Of a stretch of DNA of 64,000 bases, positions 7,557-15,629 are shown piece by piece. The notes beneath the pieces are model-generated. The model did not search any database, was not told where the DNA came from, and worked only from the letters and a program-made list of their open reading frames with translations. A program made the translations under genes and the position numbers. The first letter of the stretch is position 1. Every line of letters starts with the position of its first letter. Location of the stretch: positions 1 to 64,000 of the forward strand of contig NZ_JQEZ01000004.1 of NCBI RefSeq assembly GCF_000743705.1. The letters run 5' to 3'. The DNA is from Ruegeria halocynthiae (lineage in GTDB: Bacteria > Pseudomonadota > Alphaproteobacteria > Rhodobacterales > Rhodobacteraceae).

Positions 7557-10257
7557 GATCAAGTGCCTCCGCAATCTCCTCGTCGATCTCTCCCATGTTC
7601 TGTTGCCACCAGATCGTGTTCACTTGGTAGCTGACGGTCTTTTCCGCCTTTCTCGACGTAGGAAAGCCGATCGTCCAGGCCGTCACGGGCGGACCATCCT
7701 CCAGACGACCTGTCTCCCGGTCGATGAGGGCGATCATGTGAATTGCCAGCAATGGCCGTGTCCGTGCTCCTAGAAAGGCGCTGTCCGCAATGTTCTTTGT
7801 CCTCTCTGCCGTGGCTTCGTCCTTCACCTTGGCGACACTTTCGTCGTCCATTCCGAATCGTACAACGCCACGCGACGAAAACCTGCGGCTGGTTGCCACA
7901 ACTCGACCATCTTCCCTCGAAGCCGGTGTTCGGCTCTGAAGGCGCAACGGGAATCCCAGATCATCCCAGCTCTTAGCGTCCTGCTTGTCGCTCCCGACAA
8001 AGACGACGTCCCATACATCTAGGTTCTCGTCCTCACGCTCCTCTATGTAGCGGAGCACCGGCCCGTTCTGTGTGCGGATTGCGTCAGGATGGTTCCGGAA
8101 CCGTTCGATGAACTCCTTCACCAATCTCGACGAAACCGAGGGGAAGACAACGCTTGCACCGGCTTCCCTTCTCTCATGGCTTTCGAGTGCATCGTAAAGT
8201 TGCTTGGCGGCGATCCGGTTTGCTTCCGCTGCATCTCCGTGGTCATGGATGACAGTTGTCTCAATCCTGCTACGGGAAAGGCTGACATCGACGATGACCT
8301 CCTGGCCGCTACCGGCCTTGTTTCTCGCGGTGACCTCCAGAGCAGTCGGGTGACGCTGTACCCGGAGGCCGAAGTCGCGTGGACTTGCACCCGCTGCTGC
8401 CATATACCTCAGGTCCTGTCGCAGCTCTTCGGAGGCCTCCGCGATATGAGCGTACCAACGCCGCGCCTCATTCTTGATCCAGATGCGGCAGAGATCTTCG
8501 TATCCGGGGCGGTAGCCGAACCATCGCGCCATCTGCAACAGCGTATCGTAGGCCTTGGAATTCCTCAGGAAGTAGGAAACGGTAAGCCCTTCGAGGGTCA
8601 GGCCGCGCGACAGGGAGTAACCGCCGACGGCGATCGCCGTGACCTGATCACGTGTGGCATCCTCGACTTCGGGGTACTCGAGCTTTTCACCGGATTTGCT
8701 GTTCACTTCGAAGACTCCGCCGTCGGCCACCTTCGCTGCCACGCCTTCAAGTGCGGGAAGCACTTCTGCCCATGCATGACCGCAATCAAGGAATTCCTCT
8801 TCGAATATCTGCCTGAAAGCTGCAATTTCTTCGTTCGCTTCGGCTTGGTCCACCGGAAGGTTGCAGTGAAGTTTCAGTGACGGGTAGATCTGCTCGTTGA
8901 TCCGGAACCGGATCAGGTTCGTGACGTCTGTCTGCACGGAAGTGAGGTGCGAGACGTTGACCAGCATCGAATGGTGCTTGTCCGCCTGACCGCGCAGGCA
9001 TCGGATGGCCCCAGTCAGGATGAATGCGCGGATTGCGATCATCAGGCTTTCCGGAAGACCGCGGACCTGCTGTCCCTTGGGCATCTTTAACGGCAGATGA
9101 GGGTTGTTGTCCTTGATATCGCGAGTAGGCATTCCGCTCTCGTCATCCGGATCGCTCAGGAAGACTTTTTCCGCGCCGTAGTAGTTGCCGGGCCGGTCTA
9201 GTGCGATGAGAAAGTGCTCAGGGAAAAGGTCACGGCCCTCCTTTTCGTCGTGTCGGTCGGGATCGATGAAAATGTTGGCAAAGGGTGTCGCCGTGAAAGC
9301 AACATATGAGCTCTTGCCAAAAAGATTTAGAAGGGTGCGGATTTGTCCGTTGATACGGGAAACTGCATCGTGTCCCTTGGCCACGTTGATGGATGCGTTG
9401 TCGGCCTCGTCGTCGATCAGCATCATTGGGAGGTCAATGGTCCCGCCCGCCCGAGAGACGTTGACGGCCTTCAGCCAGGTGATGAAGTTCTTCAGGACGC
9501 TCGCGTTCTTCTTGATAACGAAGACGATTGGTTCGGATTGGAGGTTAGCCAGCGGGATGCGCTGATCGGCCTGGGTTTTGCGGAAATCGGCCTTCCGGGT
9601 CGTAAGTGCACTCGGTTCACGGGATGGGTCGAGTTTGCCGACCCCTACGCGGCCGGCGTTCTCGGAGTCTTCTAGTCGCGAAAGGTCGCTATTTCTACCT
9701 ATCAGGCCTTCGTCGATGCGTTTCTGTGTCTGGCTTCGCAGGTTCTCATGGATACCCGCGATAATAATGATGACGCGGTAGCCGACATCTGCGGCTTTGC
9801 TCACCAAAGCGGTATAGTTGCCCGTCTTGCCGGCCTGAACATCGCCCATCACCATTCCGCGCCGATCGAATGGTTGATCGGAAAGGGGGTCACCGCAGAG
9901 CTCGATCACCCGATTGGTCTTCTGGTTCATGGCTTCCAGTACAGGGCCCGGGAAGCCTCCACGCTTCAACAGGCTGCGGTACCGATCCCAGTAGAACCAT
10001 TCGGTTTCTCGCCGCCGGGTCGCGTCGAACCATTCGACAAAACCCGGTGCCACGAGCGTCGCACCGGATTCGATCAGGACATCGTGCCTGGTTCGCATCT
10101 CATCAAAAAGTTCATGCAGATCAGTCTGGGTTACCTCGTCCTTCAGGAGAGGGGTGTATTGTTTAATCTCGGCTCTCAGCTCTTCCTCGGAACGAGCCTG
10201 CTTGACCATGAAATCGGTGATCAAGGTTCGAATCTGTTCGAGTCCCAAGACTTTCAT
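7546..10257 (-). CDS. Z1-domain superfamily-2 helicase/ATPase
   Basis: 903 residues. Walker A is 'GDVQAGKTGNY' (Lys144), motif II is 'IDDEAD' (281-286), motif III 'FTATP' (321-325). The Z1 domain itself carries 'GGYSLSRGLTLEGLTVSYFLR' and the arginine-rich 'LLQMARWFGYRPGYEDLCR' about residues 560-610. Z1 proteins are predicted DNA translocases that work with a GHKL ATPase and a nuclease in restriction systems. The ATG at 10257 overlaps the TGA of the upstream GHKL gene (ATGA), and its own end overlaps the nuclease gene, so the subunits are probably made in fixed ratio. Confidence 0.92.
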   Translation of the reverse strand: MKVLGLEQIRTLITDFMVKQARSEEELRAEIKQYTPLLKDEVTQTDLHELFDEMRTRHDVLIESGATLVAPGFVEWFDATRRRETEWFYWDRYRSLLKRGGFPGPVLEAMNQKTNRVIELCGDPLSDQPFDRRGMVMGDVQAGKTGNYTALVSKAADVGYRVIIIIAGIHENLRSQTQKRIDEGLIGRNSDLSRLEDSENAGRVGVGKLDPSREPSALTTRKADFRKTQADQRIPLANLQSEPIVFVIKKNASVLKNFITWLKAVNVSRAGGTIDLPMMLIDDEADNASINVAKGHDAVSRINGQIRTLLNLFGKSSYVAFTATPFANIFIDPDRHDEKEGRDLFPEHFLIALDRPGNYYGAEKVFLSDPDDESGMPTRDIKDNNPHLPLKMPKGQQVRGLPESLMIAIRAFILTGAIRCLRGQADKHHSMLVNVSHLTSVQTDVTNLIRFRINEQIYPSLKLHCNLPVDQAEANEEIAAFRQIFEEEFLDCGHAWAEVLPALEGVAAKVADGGVFEVNSKSGEKLEYPEVEDATRDQVTAIAVGGYSLSRGLTLEGLTVSYFLRNSKAYDTLLQMARWFGYRPGYEDLCRIWIKNEARRWYAHIAEASEELRQDLRYMAAAGASPRDFGLRVQRHPTALEVTARNKAGSGQEVIVDVSLSRSRIETTVIHDHGDAAEANRIAAKQLYDALESHERREAGASVVFPSVSSRLVKEFIERFRNHPDAIRTQNGPVLRYIEEREDENLDVWDVVFVGSDKQDAKSWDDLGFPLRLQSRTPASREDGRVVATSRRFSSRGVVRFGMDDESVAKVKDEATAERTKNIADSAFLGARTRPLLAIHMIALIDRETGRLEDGPPVTAWTIGFPTSRKAEKTVSYQVNTIWWQQNMGEIDEEIAEALDREE

Positions 10258-11738
10258 TTCGATTGGGCCTCTTCGATCAATCTGGACACGATTTCCGTGT
10301 CTTTTGAAAATGGTGGAATGCTTTTCATGACGGCTTCAATTTCCCGATATTCGTTTCCAAAACTTCTCAATTGATCAATCAATTCTCGCCCGGCATCCAT
10401 TAGTTCATGCTCCCCTAGAGAGTTTTGCTCCATCGAGGAGAAATTGTCTGCCATGTCGTGATATAATGCTTCCAGCGGGAGGCTTGCACTGATCATTCGC
10501 ATGACGCTTCCGAATTTCCTGAGCTGGTCGTCACAGAGGGAAATCGAAAAATTGGCAACGGAGGGGTGTTCCTCGTTCAGGTCATAGACAATGCGTTCGC
10601 CGATCTTCGTTCGTTGCCAGAGTGGCAAGGGGTTTTCGTCTGTCAGTTTCGCGCCTCGCTTCCTGTAGACGCGTTTCGATCGACCGCCGAGTCCTTCGAT
10701 GAGGCGTCGGAGGTGTTCCCTGAGTGCAGGTGGGGGCGAGGCCGAAGCCTTGAGTACATCGATTTGCCAATCGGCATCGCTTTCGTTGCCGATGTCGATC
10801 CGGACGCGGGCAAGCTGAGTGAGGCGGTGTTGCGGGGCGAGGCGAAACCACGTCGCGCACCTGATCAACCTGCGATTTCTGTAGAGGTAGAATCCTTGAG
10901 ATCGCATGTGGCCTTCGGCTAAGCCCATCTTGCTCCACTCTCGATCTGTCTTCACCTTGTTCCTGTGCGGCAGAATGAAAGCTTGTATAGTCACCATGCC
11001 GCTTCCGAAGACACGTCTGTCTTCCGGTTGGCGAATTGTTGCATCATGCCATTCGGCGAAGGGATCCACGGGAATAAGCTGTCTCCCGTTGATATCCAGC
11101 TCCACCGGCTTTTGCCCGGGCTCGGCCTTCATGAACCTGTGAAAAACGAGCTCCATGTGTCGCGTGGCTTCATCCATGAGCCTGATGAAGTTCTTGTTGT
11201 CCTTTTCTAGCCCAACCCGGTCGAGCTTCTCCCACAGGACAAGTGTCCCATCTCCGTCAAGCGTTTCCGCGAACCGGATTCCCTCAGTCATCGATGTGGT
11301 TTCGACGATCCAGGCATTCCGCTCGACAACCAGATCAAGGTCCCAGGTGGCTGCGAATGAAGAACTTCCCTTGCGACTTAGGACGGTGAGACGCCTGCAG
11401 TGGGAAAAGGACGCAGTCTTCAAGCCGAGGCCGAAGCGCCCGAGGTCCGACTTGTCACGCGTCTCCTTAGGAGAGCGTGACCCGGGCCGCATGGCCTCGA
11501 GAACCTCATCCCTCGTCATGCCGGTTCCATTGTCCAAGATTGCGATTGCGGCCCTTTCGGGATCGGTATCCACCTTGATTGAGATCGTCGATGCCTTGGC
11601 GGTCAGCGAATTGTCGACAATGTCTGCAAGGGCACTTGATAAGGTGTATCCGATATCGCGCAGGCTTTCTATCAAGGCGGCCGCATTTGGTTCGACCTCG
11701 TGTTCTTCAACTGACGGGTCCCGTCTCCTGTCACTCAT
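10254..11738 (-). CDS. MORC/MutL-type GHKL ATPase
   Basis: 494 residues from ATG 11738, which forms an ATGA overlap with the methyltransferase stop; an ATG 24 nt upstream is less likely. The GHKL fold is shown by the N box 'ALADIVDNSLTA' (36-47), G1 'DNGTGM' (69-74) and G2 'GRFGLGLKTAS' (100-110). The C-terminal half has no motif I recognise. Prokaryotic MORC-like (paraMORC) ATPases are linked to restriction-modification operons with Z1 helicases and nucleases; they are thought to clamp and remodel DNA in response to ATP. The same arrangement is seen here. Confidence 0.88.
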   Translation of the reverse strand: MSDRRRDPSVEEHEVEPNAAALIESLRDIGYTLSSALADIVDNSLTAKASTISIKVDTDPERAAIAILDNGTGMTRDEVLEAMRPGSRSPKETRDKSDLGRFGLGLKTASFSHCRRLTVLSRKGSSSFAATWDLDLVVERNAWIVETTSMTEGIRFAETLDGDGTLVLWEKLDRVGLEKDNKNFIRLMDEATRHMELVFHRFMKAEPGQKPVELDINGRQLIPVDPFAEWHDATIRQPEDRRVFGSGMVTIQAFILPHRNKVKTDREWSKMGLAEGHMRSQGFYLYRNRRLIRCATWFRLAPQHRLTQLARVRIDIGNESDADWQIDVLKASASPPPALREHLRRLIEGLGGRSKRVYRKRGAKLTDENPLPLWQRTKIGERIVYDLNEEHPSVANFSISLCDDQLRKFGSVMRMISASLPLEALYHDMADNFSSMEQNSLGEHELMDAGRELIDQLRSFGNEYREIEAVMKSIPPFSKDTEIVSRLIEEAQSK

Positions 11739-13342
11739 GCCGGAATGGCTTCCTTGCCGCAATGGGTTGGCAACAGGCTATCTATGAAGGTCAGCTGCCG
11801 TAGTGCATCATGCAGGACCGACGCGATCTGATAGGCCAGATACGGTGGAACGGCATTGCCGACCTGAACGTATTGTTGCGATCGATTTCCCTTGAAATGG
11901 TAGTTGTCGGGAAAGGTCTGCAGTCTCGCCGCTTCCCGGACAGTCATGCTCCTACACTGTGCAGCGTCGGGATGAATGAAGTAGTGCCCATCCTTGGCCA
12001 GATGGCAGGTTACGGTTGTCGAGGGTAGGTCCCATGGTTGAACGCGAAACCGGTCGCTGAACTTGCCCGAATTCCAGTTTGCATGATCGGGTGCCAAATC
12101 CTCGGGAAAATCGTGAGCCATGGGCGAGCTACCCGTGGCCGCTGCCCAACAGGCCGCAAATAGATAGCGACGAAGGTCGGAAGGCATGTGTCCTCTCGTT
12201 TCGTGTGCCGAAAGATGCTCTAGTCTTGGGTCCTGAATCCAATTGCGTAGGTCTTCGGGACAGCTGCTGGGTAGCATTGTTCCTCCCAGCGCACCGGTTC
12301 GGACCTTGCCATATTCGATCGTTTGCTCCGAGATATTGCGTAGCGCAGCGGAGAAACGCTTCCGCTGCTCCCCATCGAGTGAAGCGCTCATCTCTTCGAT
12401 CTGCATTGCGGCGAGCCGCACAGTTCTCCGCCAGACTTCCGGATCGTCCTTGCGACCCTCTCGAGCGCTGATCCCGCTCCTAAGCTTTGGCATTTCTGAA
12501 AGGACGTCACGCACCGTGGCCGCTTGTACGTCCTCGAGCAACTTAGGAATCTTGAACTCGACGGCATCATTCAGCAGGTCTCGTCGAATACCCACGATGA
12601 TCACCCTGTGCCTCGCCTGCGGGACACCCTGTTCTTCCGCCAACACGACAAAATCCGCGGGGCTTACATTGTGATCGTCCTGGACCTTCGCGGAAAGGGG
12701 AAAGAGCTGATACTCTGGTGACCCACCCCTGTTTTCCAGATCTGCGGTTACGAGATCGAATACCATGCGATTTTCGATGCTCGAGGAGAGCATTCCTTTG
12801 ACATTCTCCATCACGAAAGCAGCCGGCCGAAGTTTCCTGAGGACTGATATGTACTCCTCATAAAGCAGGTGGCGGTTTTCCTCATGGGCCACGTATCCAA
12901 GGTCGCTTGGTTTTCGACCCCGACCGGCAAGGGAATAGGCCTGACATGGCGGGCCGCCGATCAGGATCACCCGGTCGCCTCTTTTCTTTCGGATTTCTCC
13001 TATCCGTTCGTCGACCCGATTGTTGGCTTCAATATCACCGAGTGTGAGATTTAGTGTCTCGGTTTCAGCGGATGCCCATTGGTCGGGATACAAATCGGGC
13101 CAGACTGGTTCTGGAGCCGCGCCGTTCAGGAAATCGAGATACTCCTGAGGCAATTCATCACCAAACTTCCGCAGAAAGGAGCGCAATCGAAGTGTCGAAT
13201 GTGCAACGGCATCTTTCTCTACAGAGATATCAATCTCGAATACGGGTTTGTTTTCCAGCTGCAGGCTACAAAAACCCTCCCCAAGGCCCCCGGGCCCAGA
13301 AAAGAGATCAACGATTCCAAATACGTCATTCATGAAATACAT
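11735..13342 (-). CDS. DNA (cytosine-5-)-methyltransferase
   Basis: 535 residues (532 if the second ATG at 13333 is used; neither has a good ribosome-binding site). Conserved C5-methyltransferase motifs occur in order: I 'LFSGPGGLGEGF' (SAM binding), IV 'GGPPCQAYS' with catalytic Cys133, VI 'ENVKG', VIII 'QARHRVIIVG', IX-X '..REAARLQTFPD...QVGNAVPP'. It should methylate a specific cytosine-containing site and protect host DNA. It is the first gene of the defence operon; the divergent vsr would repair T:G mismatches arising from deamination of the methylated base. Recognition sequence cannot be read from the protein. Confidence 0.93.
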   Translation of the reverse strand: MYFMNDVFGIVDLFSGPGGLGEGFCSLQLENKPVFEIDISVEKDAVAHSTLRLRSFLRKFGDELPQEYLDFLNGAAPEPVWPDLYPDQWASAETETLNLTLGDIEANNRVDERIGEIRKKRGDRVILIGGPPCQAYSLAGRGRKPSDLGYVAHEENRHLLYEEYISVLRKLRPAAFVMENVKGMLSSSIENRMVFDLVTADLENRGGSPEYQLFPLSAKVQDDHNVSPADFVVLAEEQGVPQARHRVIIVGIRRDLLNDAVEFKIPKLLEDVQAATVRDVLSEMPKLRSGISAREGRKDDPEVWRRTVRLAAMQIEEMSASLDGEQRKRFSAALRNISEQTIEYGKVRTGALGGTMLPSSCPEDLRNWIQDPRLEHLSAHETRGHMPSDLRRYLFAACWAAATGSSPMAHDFPEDLAPDHANWNSGKFSDRFRVQPWDLPSTTVTCHLAKDGHYFIHPDAAQCRSMTVREAARLQTFPDNYHFKGNRSQQYVQVGNAVPPYLAYQIASVLHDALRQLTFIDSLLPTHCGKEAIPA

Positions 13343-13343
13343 C

Positions 13344-13383
13344 TATAATCATGTGCATCGAAAGGTGAAGCTCACCTAGGGAG
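13344..13383 (+). promoter_or_regulatory. vsr upstream signals: TATAAT box and ribosome-binding site
   Basis: A perfect TATAAT lies at 13344-13349 inside the 48-bp space between the divergent methyltransferase and vsr genes. A strong AGGGAG ribosome-binding site is at 13378-13383, 7 nt before ATC 13391. No convincing -35 box is visible. Confidence 0.45.
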
Positions 13384-13390
13384 AAATCAC

Positions 13391-13846
13391 ATCGCAGACA
13401 TCGTGTCCCCTGAAGTGAGGTCCCGGATGATGTCGGCAAACCGGCGTCGTGACACCAAGCCCGAGATGATCGTGCGTCGCGATCTGCATCGACATGGGTT
13501 CAGGTTCCGGCTTGATGTCCGAAAGTTGCCAGGCAGTCCTGACGTGGTCCTCGCTCGGTTTAGAGCCGCGGTTTTTGTGCATGGATGCTACTGGCATCGA
13601 CATCCCGGGTGCAGATTCGCGACAACGCCCAAAACCAGGACTACATTCTGGGAAGAAAAGTTCGCGAAAAATATCGAGCGGGACCGTGCTGCGGTAGTTT
13701 CCCTAAAGGAATTGGGCTGGCGCGTTGCTATCGTTTGGGAGTGCGCACTTGGCGAAGGTGCGAAAGAAGCCAACCTGCTCGCTTTGCGTGAGTGGATTCG
13801 CGGATCCTCGCTTTCCGTTGTCATAGGTACTGAGAACGACAATTGA
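13391..13846 (+). CDS. vsr: Very short patch repair endonuclease, probable AUC start
   Basis: Vsr nicks 5' of the T in T:G mismatches produced by deamination of 5-methylcytosine. Key features are 'LPGSPDVVL' (catalytic Asp), 'FVHGCYWHRHPGC' (His and zinc Cys) and 'RDTKPE'. The first standard start is GTG 13403, but the strong ribosome-binding site (13378-13383) is 7 nt before ATC 13391. From there the peptide IADIVSPEVRSRMM aligns, without a gap, to the E. coli Vsr N-terminus (MADVHDKATRSKNM, from memory). An in-frame TAA lies at 13346 and no ATG, GTG or TTG lies between. Length is 151 residues from ATC or 147 from GTG. It is divergent from the cognate methyltransferase. Confidence 0.88.
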   Translation: MADIVSPEVRSRMMSANRRRDTKPEMIVRRDLHRHGFRFRLDVRKLPGSPDVVLARFRAAVFVHGCYWHRHPGCRFATTPKTRTTFWEEKFAKNIERDRAAVVSLKELGWRVAIVWECALGEGAKEANLLALREWIRGSSLSVVIGTENDN

Positions 13847-14165
13847 ATTCGGCACCTTGGGCTTGGTACGACATACTAAAAAAATTTGAATTGTGCGCCT
13901 GGTCTTTAGTCGGTTGCGGGCAGCGGCGTTGGATCCATTTTCAAGACTACTCTACGCACTGGCAATGGCGATGAGATCAGAATCGCAAAACTTCAGACAT
14001 TACTTCTAAGTTAAGGTAACACAGCTCTACCTAGCCTTCATTGGCGCAGCTGCAGCGATAGAGTGCTTTTGTCCCACGGGCCAGTCTTCCAGTGGAGCTT
14101 ATAGCATGCGCCCTTAGCGAATATACGGACAGACGGGCCGCATCGCAGCATCATGACAAGTTGGT
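13847..14165. other. Intergenic DNA without recognisable gene
   Basis: About 320 bp between vsr and the RadC remnant. I see no credible reading frame, tRNA or terminator. It probably marks an old junction between the defence cassette and the recombinase relic. Confidence 0.6.
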
Positions 14166-14648
14166 TTTTGGGCGGCGCTTGCTCCGGCTCAGCGTCCCCA
14201 CTATTGGGGGCACCGTGAGCGCCTCAGAACGCGGTTCCTAAAGGGCGGCCATGAGCCAATGCCCGAATATGAGCTACTGGAATTGTTGCTATTCAATGCC
14301 ATCCAACGCATCGATGTTAAACCGCTGGCAAAACGCCTACTGGCAGAATTTGGCGATTTGAATGGGGTCATTGCCGCGTCAAAGCATAGGGTTCTGCAGG
14401 TCGAGGGCGCGAACGACTGGGTTTATTACCACCTGCGCGTTGTTGAAGCATTCGGCCGCCGAATGGCGCAAGCTAAGGTCATGCAACGGGATGTGGTATC
14501 GTCTTGGGAGGCACTGGTAACTTACTGCCGGACTGCAATGGCGCATCGTGAAGTGGAACAGTTCCGCGTCATGTTTCTGGACCGCAAGAACGTGCTGATA
14601 GCCGACGAAGAACAAGCACGTGGCACGGTGGATCATGTGCTAGTTTAT
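14157..14648 (+). pseudogene. radC: RadC N-terminal fragment lacking the JAMM domain
   Basis: The frame reads ...RLRTRFLKGGHEP-MPEYELLELLLF... and continues to 'EEQARGTVDHVLVY', closely paralleling the intact RadC at 55235-55990 in this window (RLRERFMSGGSAA-MPDYELLELVLF ... EEQAKGTVDHVPVY). Homology can be followed back through about 14190 without a proper start codon; a TGA lies at 14154-14156. The catalytic metal-binding part (HNHPSGDPTPSQSD in the intact copy) is missing because the frame switches to recombinase sequence after about 14648. So it is a broken gene at both ends, though its reading frame is still open. Confidence 0.85.
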
Positions 14649-15407
14649 GCGCCCGCGCGCGCAAACATCGGCGAAGACTTCGCGCTGCGTGGCTTCGCAA
14701 TGTGCGGTGATTGTGGGAAGCCTCTGCGGTCGTCTTGGCCCAAAGGTAAGTACAAGCGCTATGCCTATTATCTCTGCCAGACGAAGGGCTGTGACAGCTA
14801 CGGCAAATCCATCCCGCGTGACAAGTTAGAAGGTGCATTTGGCGAGGTCGTAAAAACACTGGAGCCCAGCCCCAAGCTGTTCCAGATGGCAACGGTCATG
14901 TTCAAGGACGCATGGGCGGCACGTCTGGGTCAGGCGAAAGATGCCACACAATCCGTCAGACGCCAGATTGCTGATACGGAAAAGCAAATCGAAAATCTGT
15001 TGGATCGCATCATGAGCGCCAGCAGTGACTCGGTGATCGGAGCCTACGAAAACAAGATTGCTCGGCTAGAAAGAGACAAGCATCGCTTGACAGAAAACCT
15101 GATAAATCAGATGCCACCGAGGGGTAGGTTTGAGGACATGCTAGAACTCTCCCTGCAATTCCTGTCAAGCTCTTGGAAACTATGGGAAAGCGGTGATTTT
15201 ATCCTGCGCAGAACACTGCTCAGATTGGCTTTTACAAGCGGGTTTTCATACCATCGAAATGAGGGTGCTAGAACTCCTGAAATATCATTACCATTCAAGG
15301 CTTTAGGTGTGTTTTCAGGGGGTGGAAATTTAAGTGGTGCCTCAAGAGGGACTCGAACCCCCGACCTTGTCCTTACGAAGGACCTGCTCTACCAGCTGAG
15401 CTATTGA
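14646..15407 (+). pseudogene. Large serine recombinase, C-terminal part only, fused in frame to the RadC fragment
   Basis: From 'YAPARANIGEDFALRGFAMCGDCGKPL' onward the protein is the zinc-ribbon domain of a large serine recombinase (CGDC ... CQTKGC) followed by the long coiled coil 'RRQIADTEKQIENLLDRI...' and the characteristic 'ISLPFKALG' near the end. The catalytic resolvase domain and the recombinase DNA-binding domain are absent. The last codons run antisense through the adjacent tRNA-Thr gene before a stop at 15407. The fused frame with RadC is open from 14259 for 382 residues. This is the relic of an integrase of the element that carried the island. Confidence 0.85.
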
Positions 15408-15410
15408 GGC
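15335..15410 (-). tRNA. tRNA-Thr (CGU anticodon)
   Basis: Acceptor GCCTCAA pairs with TTGAGGC; the D-arm GCTC/GAGC, the anticodon loop TTCGTAA (anticodon CGT), the T-arm with TTCGAGT and an encoded CCA are all present, 76 nt. Position 27:43 is a G:A mismatch at the top of the anticodon stem. Its 3' end abuts the recombinase relic, consistent with it having served as an integration boundary. Confidence 0.95.
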
Positions 15411-15593
15411 AAGCGATGGCTCGTTTAAACGGTCTGGGTTGTTCAGGCAAGCCTCGAATTGCGTGATTTCCGCCTGTTGTTCCACAGCGATTTAGGGTGA
15501 CGCCCTGCGGCAACCAGGACTGATTTTGGGTTGGCAGCCCAAGCCGTTTATCAACCCCGATTGTGAATTTTTTGTAACAGCGGGTGTGGTGGA

Positions 15594-15629
15594 TTGACGT
15601 GCAATCTTTATTTCTGTATTTCATGAAAT
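15594..15629 (+). promoter_or_regulatory. ars promoter with overlapping operator palindrome
   Basis: TTGACG (15594-15599) is followed 17 bp later by TATTTC (15617-15622). A perfect 12-bp palindrome ATTTCATGAAAT (15618-15629) overlaps this -10 position and abuts the ATG at 15630. An ArsR-type repressor bound there would block the promoter. No ribosome-binding site precedes the ATG, so the transcript may be leaderless. Confidence 0.5.

Noticed and set aside
2563..13846. DISARM, BREX, Zorya or Thoeris system
   Set aside because: None of the hallmark genes (DrmA/B, BrxC/PglZ, ZorA/B, ThsA/B) is present; the gene set is GHKL-Z1-nuclease-AIPR-methyltransferase.
14259..15407. A functional RadC or a functional serine integrase
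   Set aside because: The JAMM motif of RadC and the resolvase catalytic domain of the recombinase are both absent from the frame.
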